Shown: piece after piece, positions 1 to 13,059 of the stretch | Position numbering within the stretch: the stretch's first letter is position 1 | Layout: each line of letters begins with the position of its first letter | Assembly: GCA_012861695.1 (NCBI GenBank) | Contig: JAAOOA010000127.1 | Span: 22,185,267-22,249,266 of the forward strand | DNA: 64,000 bases | Source: Trematomus loennbergii | Taxonomy: Eukaryota; Chordata; Actinopteri; Perciformes; Nototheniidae | Reading direction: 5' to 3' | Notes under the pieces: generated by a model | What the model was told of the DNA's origin: nothing | Databases searched by the model: none | Seen by the model: the letters and a program-made list of their open reading frames with translations, nothing else | Translations under genes and position numbers: made by a program

Positions 1-15
1 CTAAATGTTCAGCAC

Positions 16-3000
16 CTGTCTCCTGCTCCTGACACATTCATGGTCTCGTCTGCCGTCACAGTCAGTGCCGGTAGTGGACAGCACAGAGCTTCCTCTTCTG
101 CAAACGTATAGTTCAGTAAACTGTCACTTTCACTGTTGTCATCATCATCATCTGAATTATCATCCTCAACGTAATTATCACCAGTTTAAAGCTTCACCTA
201 ACAAAAGTTCCTCTGATTTTGTTAGAGAACAGCAATGTCCATGTCAAGAAATTCTCCAAAAATCATATTACATTTTTTTTCCACTTTTTAACGTCAGTAT
301 GCAATTAGTGTTTGATTAGCAACAGCTTTGATTTGGCTGCATTTTAACTATTATTTTGAGGAAAATAACACAAATGTTGTTCTAAACTACCATTTTGAAG
401 CCATGGACCTAGATTGAAAGCCCATGTTATAAAACGCATGATTATATGCTGTAATGGTAGTAGAATCACACATTGTGGTTAAAATGGGGTTCTATGGGGG
501 CTTTGTCCTTAAAGGCCCTTAGTGACTGTATTTTGGTTACACAGCTTAATTTTTGAGTTGATCTTCTAAAATTCAGGAAAAAAACCAGCTTACGCACATT
601 AACAAAAAAAGCCAAAGTTAAGGGTTGAATATACGTTGCCATTACCTTTTTATGTTTCCTTGGCTGCAGGTTGACAGAGCCTGCTTCATGCTCTCCACAC
701 ACCAGCACCCCACTCTCCCCCAGAGTCACCACCAGACAGTGGAGATGGTCCAGGAGGGGGCGTGAGAGAGCCATAGCAACACTCAGCACCTCCTCCACAG
801 AGCTAGGCAACACTTCAACCCACAAGACAAAATAAAACCACATCCTCAATGACACTACTTCACAAGAACACTAACTTCACACACTGTTGAAAGTTCAAAG
901 GGCTTTAAGATCCCCGATTATACTGTTTTTCATCAATATAGTATAGGTCTCAGAGATATACAAAACATGTCTCTGAAGTGTTTGGCGAGATATTTGGTTA
1001 AAAAGAACACAATGGTGCTCTAGGAGGAGATTCAGGTGATAAGGTGGGGGGGGGCGGGGTTACCATGGTTGGTTATTGGCTAATGGTTACACAAGCCAAA
1101 AAATCGTTATGACATCCTGTGGCCAAAATCTGATCAGCTCTTTTCAGACAGGCTTTTTATATAAATGGATCAGGACAAAAAGTGAGCGAATCTTTTTTCC
1201 TGAAACTTTCAGAATCTCTCTACACAGAGGGGACACATTTATGTATAAAATACATGAAAAAGTGATTTTGCATAATAGGTGATCTTAAAAAACACATTAA
1301 AAAACCATGAAAATCGTGCAGGCTCAGGAGTTTAGAAGTCTTATGGCCTGTGTGATAAAACTGTCCCTGAGTCTGGCCAAGGTATGTTGGGTTATGTGTT
1401 TGCCAGATAAAGAAGTACATTAAGGGTTAAACCATGACATATTTAATAAATACACTTTACCTTCAGGTGTGGGGAGCCCAGAGTTTTGTTCATGGTGCGC
1501 AGCTCGGCCAGGTTTGGGGATGAATAGGAAAGAGACTTCCAGGCGTCGGACAGGAAAGGCTTACAGGCTTTATCTGAATCTGTCGGCTCATACAAACTGT
1601 GACACACATTGGTTGTGTTGTATTAGTCAATGAAAGCTTCTGACCATGATCATTCATAGTGAACATCTCTCCATGCTTACCATTGATATTGTGTTTTTTG
1701 GCAATGGAGCAAACATAGTCGATGGTGGAGACAGGGATGTTTCCATCCAGACACACGAGGGTGGCTGATGAAAGCTGCTTCTCAAACTGTGACACCTACA
1801 AACAGATATTAAGTCAATAAACTTCATTTCCATAGCACATTTCAGAACAAGAGGTGCGTCAAAAAAATAATATAGATATATATAAAACAAACTTGGGTTG
1901 CAATTTGTACTTTTTTAATCTTATTTTGTTGTACAACCCTAAAAATAATCAGTTCAAAATCTTTGGAAGTGTAAAAAAAACAATAAATATACACATTCAG
2001 AACTGGAAACTGGAAAATTACTCTATGTTGGACAGTGTTGGAGCGAATTGGAGAGAATTACCTGCATTTATATGGTATTTGATCACAAATCCTTGTCTGT
2101 AGCCTTGCTAAATAGAGGCTTGTTATACTTACATACTGCGCTGTGATCTGCTGATGAATGTCCATGTCTCCCAATCCGAGACTCAGTTCTCCACTAGCAG
2201 TGATGACAGCACAGTACGTAGCCGTGCTCTGCTCTTCTAACCTGGCCACACCACTTGTGTTCTTACAGAAATAAGGACCAAAAGTCAGGTTAACATTAAA
2301 CATATACAGTATAAGCAAAACAAATTATATATTGTATTTAATCAGCAAGTCACTTTGACATTTCATTTCAAGTGAGACCTGAGTACAGTCTGAGTGCTTT
2401 TTGAAATATCCTTGGTGTATGTATTACAAGGAAATGAAAAAGGCAGATAATGTAAACAAAATTCACTCCTAAAATGATGAACCTCTAACCAAATCCTTTA
2501 ACTGGCTTTCAAAATCAGTATTTCAAGTTTTCAGTCTTTAATATAATTTTTTCTATTTGAATCATGCTTGGTGATAAACAACTGTTGATGTTTACATACC
2601 ATATGTTTACAATAGTGTAGCACTGCCTCGCTGTGTGAATCAGCTCCAGTAGCTGAGATGAACAGAGGGCTGCGGCCTAATCGACTCAGAGAGTCTGGAA
2701 GGAAAATGAGTGGGACAATCGGTTTCACAGTGCGTATGAAAACATGTGCATGTACATAATCAGATAAAAACACACCAGCGATGTTCCGTCCTACACCACC
2801 AAATGATTGACACACACTTCCTGGGTTTGTCTGTCCAAACTGAAAGAGATAACACATTATTTCTCAGAAGTAACCTACAGTAATCTGGCTTTACATGATC
2901 TGCAGTAGATTGAATTAATGTAACTTACAATAAGTGTTTCTGCTTTTCCTTTTGCAATAAAATCAACATTTATTCCTCCAATGACAACCTGTAAGAGAAC

Positions 3001-5597
3001 AGCATTGTGGGTACTGTAGTGTGACAGTATTTGACTAAATCTTCCATTGTACATTTTTTATACTCACTATATCTGAGTCTGAGTGTTTTCCATGACGATT
3101 GGTGTTTCTTCTGCACTTTCTCTCAGTCATTTGTCGTGACAGTGCGCAGGCTATCTGACTGCCAACTTTAGCATTGTTATGAATGAGAGCAATGTCTGAG
3201 AGCAAAACAAGTTAAGGATTTTTTACGTGTTTATAGAGCATGGAAACATTGTCTGGCCTTCGAGAAAAAACGTTATCAGACTTCACTGTGCCTTTTCCTT
3301 TCAAAATGATTTGATATGATCCTGGTCTCTGCTTGAGGTCTGAATAATTCAGATTTTCAGAAGGATACTGGCCTGAAGGGACTTTCCTTCAGTCAGCTCG
3401 TTGACCTTTTGAAGAATAAACGGCGTCACATCTCTTCCTGTTATACCTTTAACACTGAAAAACAAAACAAATACAGAAAGTCCAGAGATCCAGACAGAAC
3501 GTTACGTTTCTGAACTCGTTTTGAAGTGTTGATTAAACAAAAGTTCAACAGATTATAAGCCACAGCGACTCTCTGTACCTTGCCTCTGACTGCAGCCTGT
3601 ACGGCCTCCTCTATCAGCTGGCCGGCGGCTGCATGCTCCTCTGGGATGGGCACGGCTAACAGGACGGCACTTTGGAGACCCAGTGACAGAGTGCTCGCTG
3701 AACGACACAAAAAACAAATTCACAATAGTTTAAAATAAATAGTAGACATTGAATCTGTGCTTTAAGGATATTAATTCATAGTATACCAATAAGTTTGGCA
3801 GCCTCCTCAGGGTTGAAGACATGGAAAGGAGAAGTGAATCCGCTTTGTGGAGAGAAGAAGGCTGGGAAGTTCTTAGACGCTCCATAGGTGGCTACACAGA
3901 CACCCTGTGTCTCCTGAAAAAAGATACAATAACAGGAATATAATACAGCCCAATATCTTTCTTATATTTAATTGATTTTATATATTTGTTTATCTCATAT
4001 CTCACAAGGTACTCCAGGGTGCGACCGATGTCCAGAATAGATTTGACACCAGCAGAGACGACTGCAATGGGAGTCCTGCTGAGCTCTGTCAGATCTGCAC
4101 TGATGTCCAGACCTGGAGGAATAATCATGACCAATGGTAAGTCTTCACATAAAAAGTTAAATTATACTATCTTATTATGTACAAACAGACGAACTTACAG
4201 TACTGTTCTGAAAGTTGTGGTGTCTATTGGGGTGCTCATGGAGACCTAACTCAGGGTGAACTATCCCATCACAAGGCATTTATTTGACCTCCAAAGAATA
4301 ATGTTAACTCATAATTGTTCATCGTCGTTATAAATAAATCCAGTTTAACATAAAATAGCACCTTATGACACATTGTTGAATCTCTATGTGAAAAGATGCC
4401 AAAAAATCCAGTCAGTGAGTCTGTTTTCACTTTTTATTTTAGTACTTATAAACCTGCTTACTGTTCTCTCCGTCTCTGTGAACTCCTCCTATGCCCCCTG
4501 TGACAAACACAGGGATGCCAGCTCGATGTGCAGCTATCATCGTGGCCGACACTGTTGTTCCCCCAGAGAGCCTCTGAGAACATATCACACAGGACAGCAA
4601 TAGTGAAAAGATATTCAAAGTACACAGAATATGACACTGAAATTGTTAACTTCCTTGTCAGCTTTTAGGACTCAATTTAAGATATTTCTAATTTCTTCAT
4701 GACATTTTTTGCAAGATAGTTTTGTTGGTTGTACATATATACTTATTTTAGGTCTGTTTTGTTGTTTGTTTTCTGTCTTTTCCTACTGTTTTCTGTTTGC
4801 TTTTTTTCGTCTAATGCTAATAATAATGTTATTATTATTTGTATAGATAGGCGAGAACTCTGAATAAGTATTTTAGTATTTTTTTCCTCTCCTGCAGTTG
4901 CATTACTTTCCATATGATGTGTTTATTTTATATTAGTGTACAAGTAAATAGATTAAACTAGAATAAGTTGATGCGACCAGGTCGGCTTTCAGGTTTTAGA
5001 ATGTGATTCTTTTTTAAAATAAGTGATTGTGTTGTGGTCTCACTTTGCTGACGACGTAGGGCAGATCACGGCGGGACACCTTCATGGAGCTCTTGCAGCG
5101 GGCCAGGTGGTCGAGCTCCTCTGACGACAAACCAACATGGACGACACCATCGATCACTCCAACCGTGGCTGGAGTGGCTCCTTCAGATCGCACAATGTCC
5201 TCCACCTCCTTCGCTGTGCTGCATTAAAACATTGGTAGCACATTTTCAATGATTTATGTAACTTTTAGCTGCTGCTATCAGAGTTGACTGACTCTTTAAA
5301 CAGGGTACCTCAGGTTGTGTGGATAGGGCATGCCATGTGTGATAATAGTACTCTCCAGAGCAACCACTGGTTTGTTTTCTGCCAGCGCCTCAGACACAGA
5401 TGAATGAACTCTGAAGAGGCTGTCTAAGAGAAGATGTGCAATTAAATTATCATTATTATCATCCCTCTTTTATACGTTATACAGTTTTAATATAGATATG
5501 ATTAAAGGATGCATTTACCATTTCTGCACAATCTGCTTTGATAAGTTGTGATTCCTCTTCTCAGGAGGAGTGCAGAAGCTCTCTTCAGCATCCTCAT
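16..5597 (-). CDS. Bifunctional pseudouridine-metabolising enzyme (PUGase + PfkB kinase), 3' end outside window
   Basis: Seventeen exons read right to left: 5597-5519, 5423-5309, 5218-5044, 4573-4462, 4112-4006, 3913-3787, 3697-3579, 3446-3369, 3195-3068, 2988-2929, 2839-2776, 2694-2600, 2261-2133, 1795-1681, 1596-1461, 812-646 and 97-16 (about 629 codons so far). The start [15 protein letters not shown] is basic and serine-rich like a mitochondrial presequence. Exons 2-8 give the pseudouridine-5'-phosphate glycosidase half ([55 protein letters not shown]; the Lys of VKSILD aligns with the family's Schiff-base lysine). Exons 10-17 give the PfkB half, from [15 protein letters not shown] to the catalytic MNVSGAGD motif at the left edge. 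Family role: uridine-base and ribose-phosphate salvage from pseudouridine, the kinase feeding the glycosidase. Exons 8, 15 and 16 each lack one nucleotide to stay in phase, each time at a G run. Identification is firm; localisation is inferred. Confidence 0.9.
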
Positions 5598-7502
5598 TCT
5601 GTTCAGATTTTGAGAGAAACCTTGAAAACAGGACGTTTTTAGAAAAAGAAACTGTCAGCTGAACGTTTCAGACTGATGTTCCAAAGGCTAAGCCTCATCT
5701 TAGCGCCTCCTCTCTTTGGGCACTCGGAGGTCATTTCAGTTTGAGAGTCAGAATTCAACAGAATGGAAAATGTTCTTACTTTTGCTGTAATCCAAATGTC
5801 TTCTTTCCAACATACATTAAAGGGGACCTATCATGCAAAATGCACTTTTGTACGTCTTTTATACATGAATATGTGTCTCCGGTGTTCCAGGGAACTCACC
5901 AAGTGTCAGAAAACACAACCCTCTCTATTTTCCTCCATACCCAAATCTCTAAAAAAGGGTCTGCAACGGATCTGATAAAAACTGATCCAGATTTGAACAC
6001 TGTCCTGACGTCAGGACAGTGGCGCTACGGCTATTGGGCCAACTCCACCAATCAGGAGGAGACAGCCACGGCCATTGCCGTTCGAAAGCGCTGGAGACGT
6101 TGTAGTACATATGCCAGGCCAGTAGATGGTGCTGTTCTCACAGAACCTGCCCTTGCAAAAACAGAGCTAGAAATTGTCAAATTGAGCGAAATGAGGCATG
6201 GCGAAAATGCATGATCTGTTTGGTATTTTGAAAAAAAAAAAGTATAAATATGCCTTATATAGGTATGGTCCTACACTATATTATTCAAATATAGCATGAT
6301 AGGTCCACTTTAAAACTTAGCATCGGACAATATTGGAAAGATAACGTCAATCAGAGCTTCAGAATGAATCGCAAACATTAACGCATTAAAAAACGATTTC
6401 ATTATATATATTTCCCATAAGTTTGACTTATTTAGACTCCTTTCTTTGATTAAAACAATTCATAATAAACAGCATGTCTATCTAATATAACGTATAAACC
6501 AATTCAAACAAAGAACTGCAAGTATCAAACAATGTGCTTGCCAAAATAAAACCTATGTACATCATTACCTCAGCTTCTTGAAAGAAAAATGTAATCCAGT
6601 TGCATCACACCCTGCAGTGTGTTCTCTGTCACTGCAAGGCAGAAGTCCAACTCAGCCATTGTGAGGATTTCTTTGCTCCAGTTAGTTGGGACAAATTCCC
6701 ACAACCTTCCCCCTTTTTTGGGGCCACTCTCAGAAACCAACTTCTAGAGTTAGGGTCTGTTTGCTATCTCTTTCTACCACTGCATGTATGCACTTGGTGT
6801 GAGTTGGCTGAAATGTACTGAGTAAATACTTTACATCTGATTTGTGTCAGATTTCAAATGTAACAGTCTTTAATATCTCATCAACAACACTGAGAGGCTC
6901 AGAAACACACCAACAAACACTTGGAATTATAATGAACAGATCAGATCTACATCATACAAAGGAGTATCAACATTACTTATTTCTGGTCACATGCTTTAAT
7001 GCAGCAGGGACACCTTTTACCTGTGATAATACAATAAACATGTCCATGCTTTACAGTATTAAAAAGTCCATAGCACATTAGATTAAACCAGTTAATTATA
7101 ATACAAAACAGTGTCACAAATCAAGACTAGTCTTACCTTCTTCAGTGTAACAGAAATGATAGAAACTTTGCCCAGTAGGCTGAACTTTGACCCAAACGTT
7201 GTTGACACAGACCAAAAGCATCAACCGCAGATCTCTGTGCTATAGCTACTCTGGATCTGTCTCCTGAGTGAAAGCAAGTTATATTAACATTAATGCAGCA
7301 TACAAAAAAATAACTGCAGCACTGATATGGACAGAAGCATAAACTTGGTAAAACTAGAAAGTCACTCAGAAATTGCAGGACTCCACAAAGGCCATTTCCA
7401 GAGACAAAAAATGTGTTTGTATGGCCCATGATGAATGTTTCAAAGTTTCCACCAACAGTGGAGAAGATCGTCATTGTCGTCCCAAAACATTACCACAATT
7501 AA
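5598..7502. other. Spacer between the pseudouridine enzyme and il17ra
   Basis: No coding exon was recognised here. It holds the upstream region of the minus-strand pseudouridine enzyme, a TTAA-flanked MITE at 5821-6309, and, next to 7503, the presumed 3' untranslated region of il17ra. The reading frame at 7142-7474 (minus) lies in that presumed untranslated region and resembles nothing I know. Confidence 0.5.
5821..6309. mobile_element. TTAA-flanked MITE (piggyBac/Kolobok-like)
   Basis: The element is 489 bp. The left end AGGGGACCTATCATGC and the right end GCATGATAGGTCCACT are inverted matches, and the element is bracketed by TTAA at 5817-5820 and 6310-6313. TTAA duplications belong to the piggyBac and Kolobok superfamilies. 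It encodes no transposase, so it is non-autonomous. The 157-codon frame across it (5741-6214) is chance. Confidence 0.8.
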
Positions 7503-10500
7503 TCAAACATGCTGCATGTTCTCAGATATAAGTTGGTTAAACTCCACAGAAGTGCACATTTGAAGCTCTTCAGCCACGTAAAGTCCCGATGTGTTGACAG
7601 TGAAATCAGTTTCTTGTGTATTTAAATGACTGGTGACTTGAGCTGAGTCAGGTTCACGATATGTCATGAGGTTTATGGTTGATTTTGCATCATCACAGAT
7701 TTCAGATGAGGTCTTTGAGCTCTCCAGTAATTCCTCTTCAAACCACTGGGGATGCTCCAGCTGGTATGCATGAAAAGCCTCTATGGCGTCCCTCAGGGCT
7801 CTACCGGAGGCACACTGGTGGTACTTTTCCTCTGAAAGCCCATCAATGTGATTCACTATGCCGGGCTCGTGCTTCTCAGTGTCCAGGATCCTGAAAAAGA
7901 GCTCCTCAAACTGTTTCATCAGCTTGTATCTCAATGTAATGTTGAAAGGTGAAGGAACATCATCTTCAGAACAAACATCATCAAAGTAAGCCACTATGTA
8001 TTTTTCAAATGACGCAGATCTGATAAAATGGGGTACCATGAGGCTGAGGGCTGGACTGAGCATGTCACCCATAACTGAGCGGGCGTCCTCTCTCAGAAAT
8101 ACCTGTTTGTCTCCACACATGGCTTTCCATTTGGCTTTAACTCCTCTTGAGCACAGGATTAGTATCTTATCTTTAGAGCTTTCAATTTGTTCCCTGTGCC
8201 AGTCCAGCCACTGAATGCTTCCCAACACTCCCAGCCTTGTGGAGTCCAGCAGATCCAAGAACACTTCAGTACCACATTTGGTTGTCAGAAATGCACTAAG
8301 CTTGAGGACAATGTTTTTGTATAAAGGGTGGTCCAGGGAGTAAATGACGAGGAGTCTTCTTCTCTCTCGAACTTGAAAACCTTTTGGTTGTTGTTTGGCA
8401 GCAGGTAAAGATGAGTTCACAGGATCTGAGAAAAGGGGGAAATCTGTTGGTTAATTATCAATTCAAGATGCGTTTTCTATTCATTACTGTGCATTTGTAA
8501 GAAGCAAACCTTTCTGGAAAGCTCTCCACAGTACAAAGGCAAGAAAACCACCAAAGACAAGCAGTGCCAAGCATGCCTTTATAATTAAAGTCCGGGGTGG
8601 ATAATCTAAAGAAAAACAAACAAATGTGATTAGATTAATCAAACCTCCTGTGTGACATCTGAGTGGCTTTCAGGATGATTAAAGGGATAGGAATTAATAA
8701 CTATAGTTTCTTTTGTATTTTATCTATTCTTTGACAATCTGATAAATGTAAAGGTCTAAAAGCTGATAGACCTTCAACAAGGGAAGCAAGTAATCGCTCC
8801 TTTAGTGTTAGAGATCTCAAGCCAATACGGTTAGGAACCACTGAGTGGTAAATATAGTTTACTTATCATACTTACACTTGCAAAATCTATATCTTTCTTG
8901 GGACGCCAACAGTCATTCTTGCATCGAACAAAAAAAACGGCTGAATCTTAAAAATAAGCAGAGTCAGTTTAGCTTATAATGTTGTATGAGTTCATATAAG
9001 ATTACTTTATTAACTGGTATGGATGGGACCTTACATTTAAATGAAACTTACCAATAACTCCATTTTACACTGTGGAAGCTGCCCCCACCCAAACTCAAAT
9101 GTCACAGTCAGCGATGTTTTGTTTTCCTGTAGATAGAGAAAACCATAATGATATAATGTTTCCAAAACAAGGAGACATCAGGATCGTAGTTATAGTCATT
9201 TTTGTCATCATGGTAATATAGATAGAAATTCAGTGTAATCACCTTTGAGACACTCTTTGAGGAATTGAAACCTTTACTGTGGATGGACACTTGGTATCTC
9301 TCTGAATATTGTGATGCTTCAAAATGCAATCGATGGAAAACTTTCCAAGCCCTTTTTAAGATCCACCGAATGATTAATGTGAGGATTCCAAAGACTACCT
9401 GAAATAACGAAACATGCAGAGGATAATGTTAAAATGGTCCAGGATCGTTAACAGTGGTCCATTTAAAATCTGTAAGATGTAATTCATTTACAGTTACCAT
9501 TTTCCAGACACATTTGGGCCTCTTGGATTCTCGTGTCATCACATCCTGGCCATGAGGGAACAAGTTACATGAAGAAGATTAGACACTGATTTGATTCAAG
9601 TCACTATATGTATTAAAGGGATATTTATTTGGGAGGGATTAAGTTGTTACTACTGTCTGACTCAAGAGCGGATATTTTTTACATTGCTTTTTTTTTTAAC
9701 ATGGGTCATAATACACACCATATTTTCTGTTATGATCACACAATGTAGTTACACAAAACACAGAATACATTTTAGTCTGCTGTACAAACAAACTTCTAAC
9801 TCATAAATGTTTTTTCAGTCACTCACTCACCTGGGATGTTAATGTTCATTCTAAGCCTCTCGGGGTCATCTGCAGGCTCTGGCAGATTAAGAATTGACAG
9901 TCTGTACGAATGGTGAGGCTCTACCACGACTCCATCCAAGGAAAATGTCCACTAATAAAGAAAAACATATCTGTAACATCCATACTACTTTTGATACTCA
10001 TAGATAATTAAGCAAGTATGTTCAAATCTCACCTTACTAAGGTTTGGATTTAGCTGTTGCTGAGGATGAAAACAAACTGCACACACAAACTTTGATTTGT
10101 ACTTTCATCCAGAAAATCTATCTGTGATCCCCGAAGGACTTTTACATTTCCTGTGAATAGAAGAAAGTGTATATTTTACTATACATTTAATTTGTATTAT
10201 TATTTTCACCTATAAAGAAATACCGGTTGGTTCACAACTTGTATTTGATGCATTTTTACATGTGAGCTACAATAAACAAAGTGTATTTTGAACATTAAGT
10301 ACAGATTTTAGCATTACTTACCATCTGACTTTATTGTCCATGACACATTCACAACAGAAACAGGTCCGTGTTCGTCCATCCAGACACCCAAAATATGGGA
10401 ACCCACGTCTGGGCCGTTAGGAGCATGTTGTCGAGGTTTGACAATGCTCTCGTTTGGGCAGTTTTCTGAGATATAAGGAACAGTGTGTCAATTATAATGC

Positions 10501-11021
10501 TGTGAATATACTTACTGTTTGTGAATCACATAAATGCCTAAGTGTCTAATTAAAATAAAAAATGTCTGCACAAATCATTCATCCAAGCTTATAATAACAC
10601 CAAATGTATATATAATATATATTATATAGACTGTTTCACAAAATAATGCCACTCAACATATTCTTGATGTCTATACAGTACACAAGCATTTGAGCTTTTT
10701 GCGACTAATTTGCTGAATAGGATACTTACTAATTTGGCAGTTCTTAAGACCCTGGGAAAAAAACACAACATAATTGATGAATTAAAAACAACAAGTGGAC
10801 TTTTATGAGATTGATTGTACTTATAGTTTAATAGATTGAATCCTCACCAGTTGATTGCAGTCTTGACGCTTGTCCAGGATCCTGATGGAAGAGGACACCG
10901 TGAGTCCAGCAGTCAAACAAAAGCAGAAAAAAGGAACGTGGATCACTCTGGTGAAGCTCCACAACACATGAAGAAAAGCTTTTAAAACAATTGAGTAAAT
11001 AACAACAATAATACACTTCAT
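7503..11021 (-). CDS. il17ra: Interleukin-17 receptor A (SEFIR-domain cytokine receptor)
   Basis: Eleven exons right to left: 11021-10848 (hydrophobic signal peptide), 10751-10730, 10465-10322, 10150-10033, 9951-9831, 9545-9498, 9398-9243, 9126-9052, 8946-8878, 8605-8510 (membrane helix LALLVFGGFLAFVLW) and 8425-7503. The ectodomain carries IL-17RA marks: cysteine-rich start, LCVQF, VVVEPHHSY, CDDTRIQEAQMC, GSLWNPHIN and IQPFF. The last exon holds the SEFIR domain (RRLLVIYSLDHPLYKNIVLKL, CGTEVFLDLLD, ILILCSRGVKAKW). It then continues through VPHFIRSASFEKY and FEELFFRILDTEKHEPG to end in ENMQHV. Known role: surface receptor for IL-17A/F, recruiting Act1 through SEFIR-SEFIR contact. The tail after SEFIR is much shorter than in mammals. 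Exons 4, 7 and 9 have frame breaks (a T run at 10033-10150, a net +1 or -2 in 9243-9398, a T8 run at 8930-8937). Confidence 0.9.
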
Positions 11022-13059
11022 CTTGAAGATGTTTCAATAGTTTCCTTGAACGAAGACAGAGAAGATTCGATGTGATCCAATCTCAACAAGTGTTCAAGTT
11101 TCAGGTTTATCAGGCGCTGCCATCTTATTACAGGAACAGGAAGGACGCTCTTATCAAATGTGGTTTGTAGTTTCTATTCGAATGAAGAACATGGGCTGAA
11201 AATGTTTACCTAAACTTCTACAGAATGATGTCAGAAATAGATGTTTTTTTCTTCCTTCTCTGTGTATGAACATTGTAGATTTAGGCCAACTGTAAACTAA
11301 TATGTCAACAGTCACTAGGGGTCAGCGGTTACCAAATGTATAATATCTAAAGTTCTGGTTTTAACCGTTTAAATTGCATTTTGGTATCTAAAAAATATTT
11401 ATAAAAATAAGTTAAGTTATGTCCAATCATTTTAAACATTATATTTGGAGAGTGTGGAGCCTATTAAAAACATTGAATTGAATACTTTTTGGGGGAAATG
11501 TTAAGCTTGACTTTAACAGCAGAAATTCAATAGAAAAGGAGGGGAGAGAGAGAGACTCAGTGCTTAGGCTGCATTTCAACCTGGGATGTTGTGATTATGC
11601 AATCAGAGTCTTAAACCTCTTGTCTAGAGGCCGCCTCTTAAAGGGACAGTTTCCAACAATATAACACATATATACTTTTCCTCTTACCTGTAGTGCTTAT
11701 TTTGATCTAGACAGTTTTAGCGCGAGTGTCCCTTTAATATCCCTGTAATGCTCAAAGCGCAAAATAAATTGAATTTGAAGGTCTTATTAGCAATTTGTCT
11801 TTTCAGAAATCATGGCCTTGTTTCTTGAAATAATCTACAGACCTTGTTGTGAGCTTCTTCATGTGGGAACTCTTTTTTACTATCAGGGTGCGGGAGAAAG
11901 CATTCATTTACTCAGAGAAGAGGACTAGTGCTCACTTGTTTGTGGGTGGCTTGCCGCTTTTTTGGAAGAAATGTAAAAAGATCCTACATGAGATTGCTCA
12001 GAAACAAGGTCTGTGAAATATCCTCAGCCAAGTGCCTTGTAGTTACATTATTATCAAAAGAAGGCAGACATGTCAACATCTTCAACAATCAACAACTAAC
12101 GAAACAATCTATATTGAGTAACTGCACTTTAGCTAAGACGAAGGAGGTATATTTGTGTTTTGAGGTGAACTGTCCCTTTAAACACCTCTTAACACCCAGC
12201 CTGACCCCGCATAACCACCAGGGACCATAACCCTAATAAAAAGATACCAGAACATATCGCTCGAAAGGATCAACACCTGAGGGCCAGGATTAATACCAGA
12301 GAACCTGCAGCTATTCACTGCTTAGTTACAAGGGATTATATTGTATAGGACAAAATGTGTCCGTGGTTATGTGTTAATTCCTGTTGCAGTGTTACCTTGT
12401 CTCATACACAGCATTTAGCCCAAGAGGATCATTTTACATAACACTAAGAAAGACAGACATGTGCTGCCTAAATCTGACAAGAATAGACTGCTGATTGTTT
12501 TTGCTGTGAGAGCAGTATCAGGGCAATTGTGATTCAGTTGCTATGGTGGCACCTCGATCTAAATATAACACGTTACTTTTATTCAGTGCAGCTGCCGTCT
12601 GTTGTGATGTACTGTGTTCAGAATGTACAATTTGTAAGCAGCAGATAAAAACTTAATGAATAGTTTATAACACATTATAACATTATATAGTGTTGTTGTT
12701 GTCAGATATAAGAATTCGTTTTGTATGTACTTGTGTTTTTGTTGACGGTTAAAACTCTTCCTATGAAGCACCAGTGCATGCTTTAATGCAATCTAAAACA
12801 CATGTTGAAGTTATTTTAGGTTAACTTTCTACCGAGTTAATAAAGGTTAAATAAAGGTCATTTTTATTCCTGAGGCCATCAGAATTAAGAAGCAAACGTA
12901 AGAGGTACAGTATGTTAAGTTTACCTTGTGAATTGGATCTTAGATTGATAAATGCACTTAAACTTTGATACTTTCTGACATTGGTCAGCTAAAATATTGT
13001 TGGCCACTTTTTTTAATTCTTGGATATTACATTACATTTTTTATTTAAGAATTTGATTG
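11022..13059. other. Upstream region of il17ra and spacer
   Basis: No coding exon is visible. It contains the presumed il17ra promoter next to 11021 and a TTAA-flanked MITE at 11642-12177. Open frames here (for example 11928-12230) fall inside or beside the MITE and lack splice or homology support. Confidence 0.5.
11642..12177. mobile_element. TTAA-flanked MITE with AGGGACAGTT ends
   Basis: The element is 536 bp. The left end AGGGACAGTT and right end AACTGTCCCT are inverted, with TTAA at 11638-11641 and 12178-12181. The pattern fits piggyBac/Kolobok-type non-autonomous elements. A second GTGTCCCTTTAA at about 11727 could be an internal or older end. No transposase is encoded. Confidence 0.75.

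Noticed and set aside
5741..6214. 157-codon plus-strand open frame
   Set aside because: It spans the TTAA-flanked MITE 5821-6309, has no splice context and no recognisable motif.
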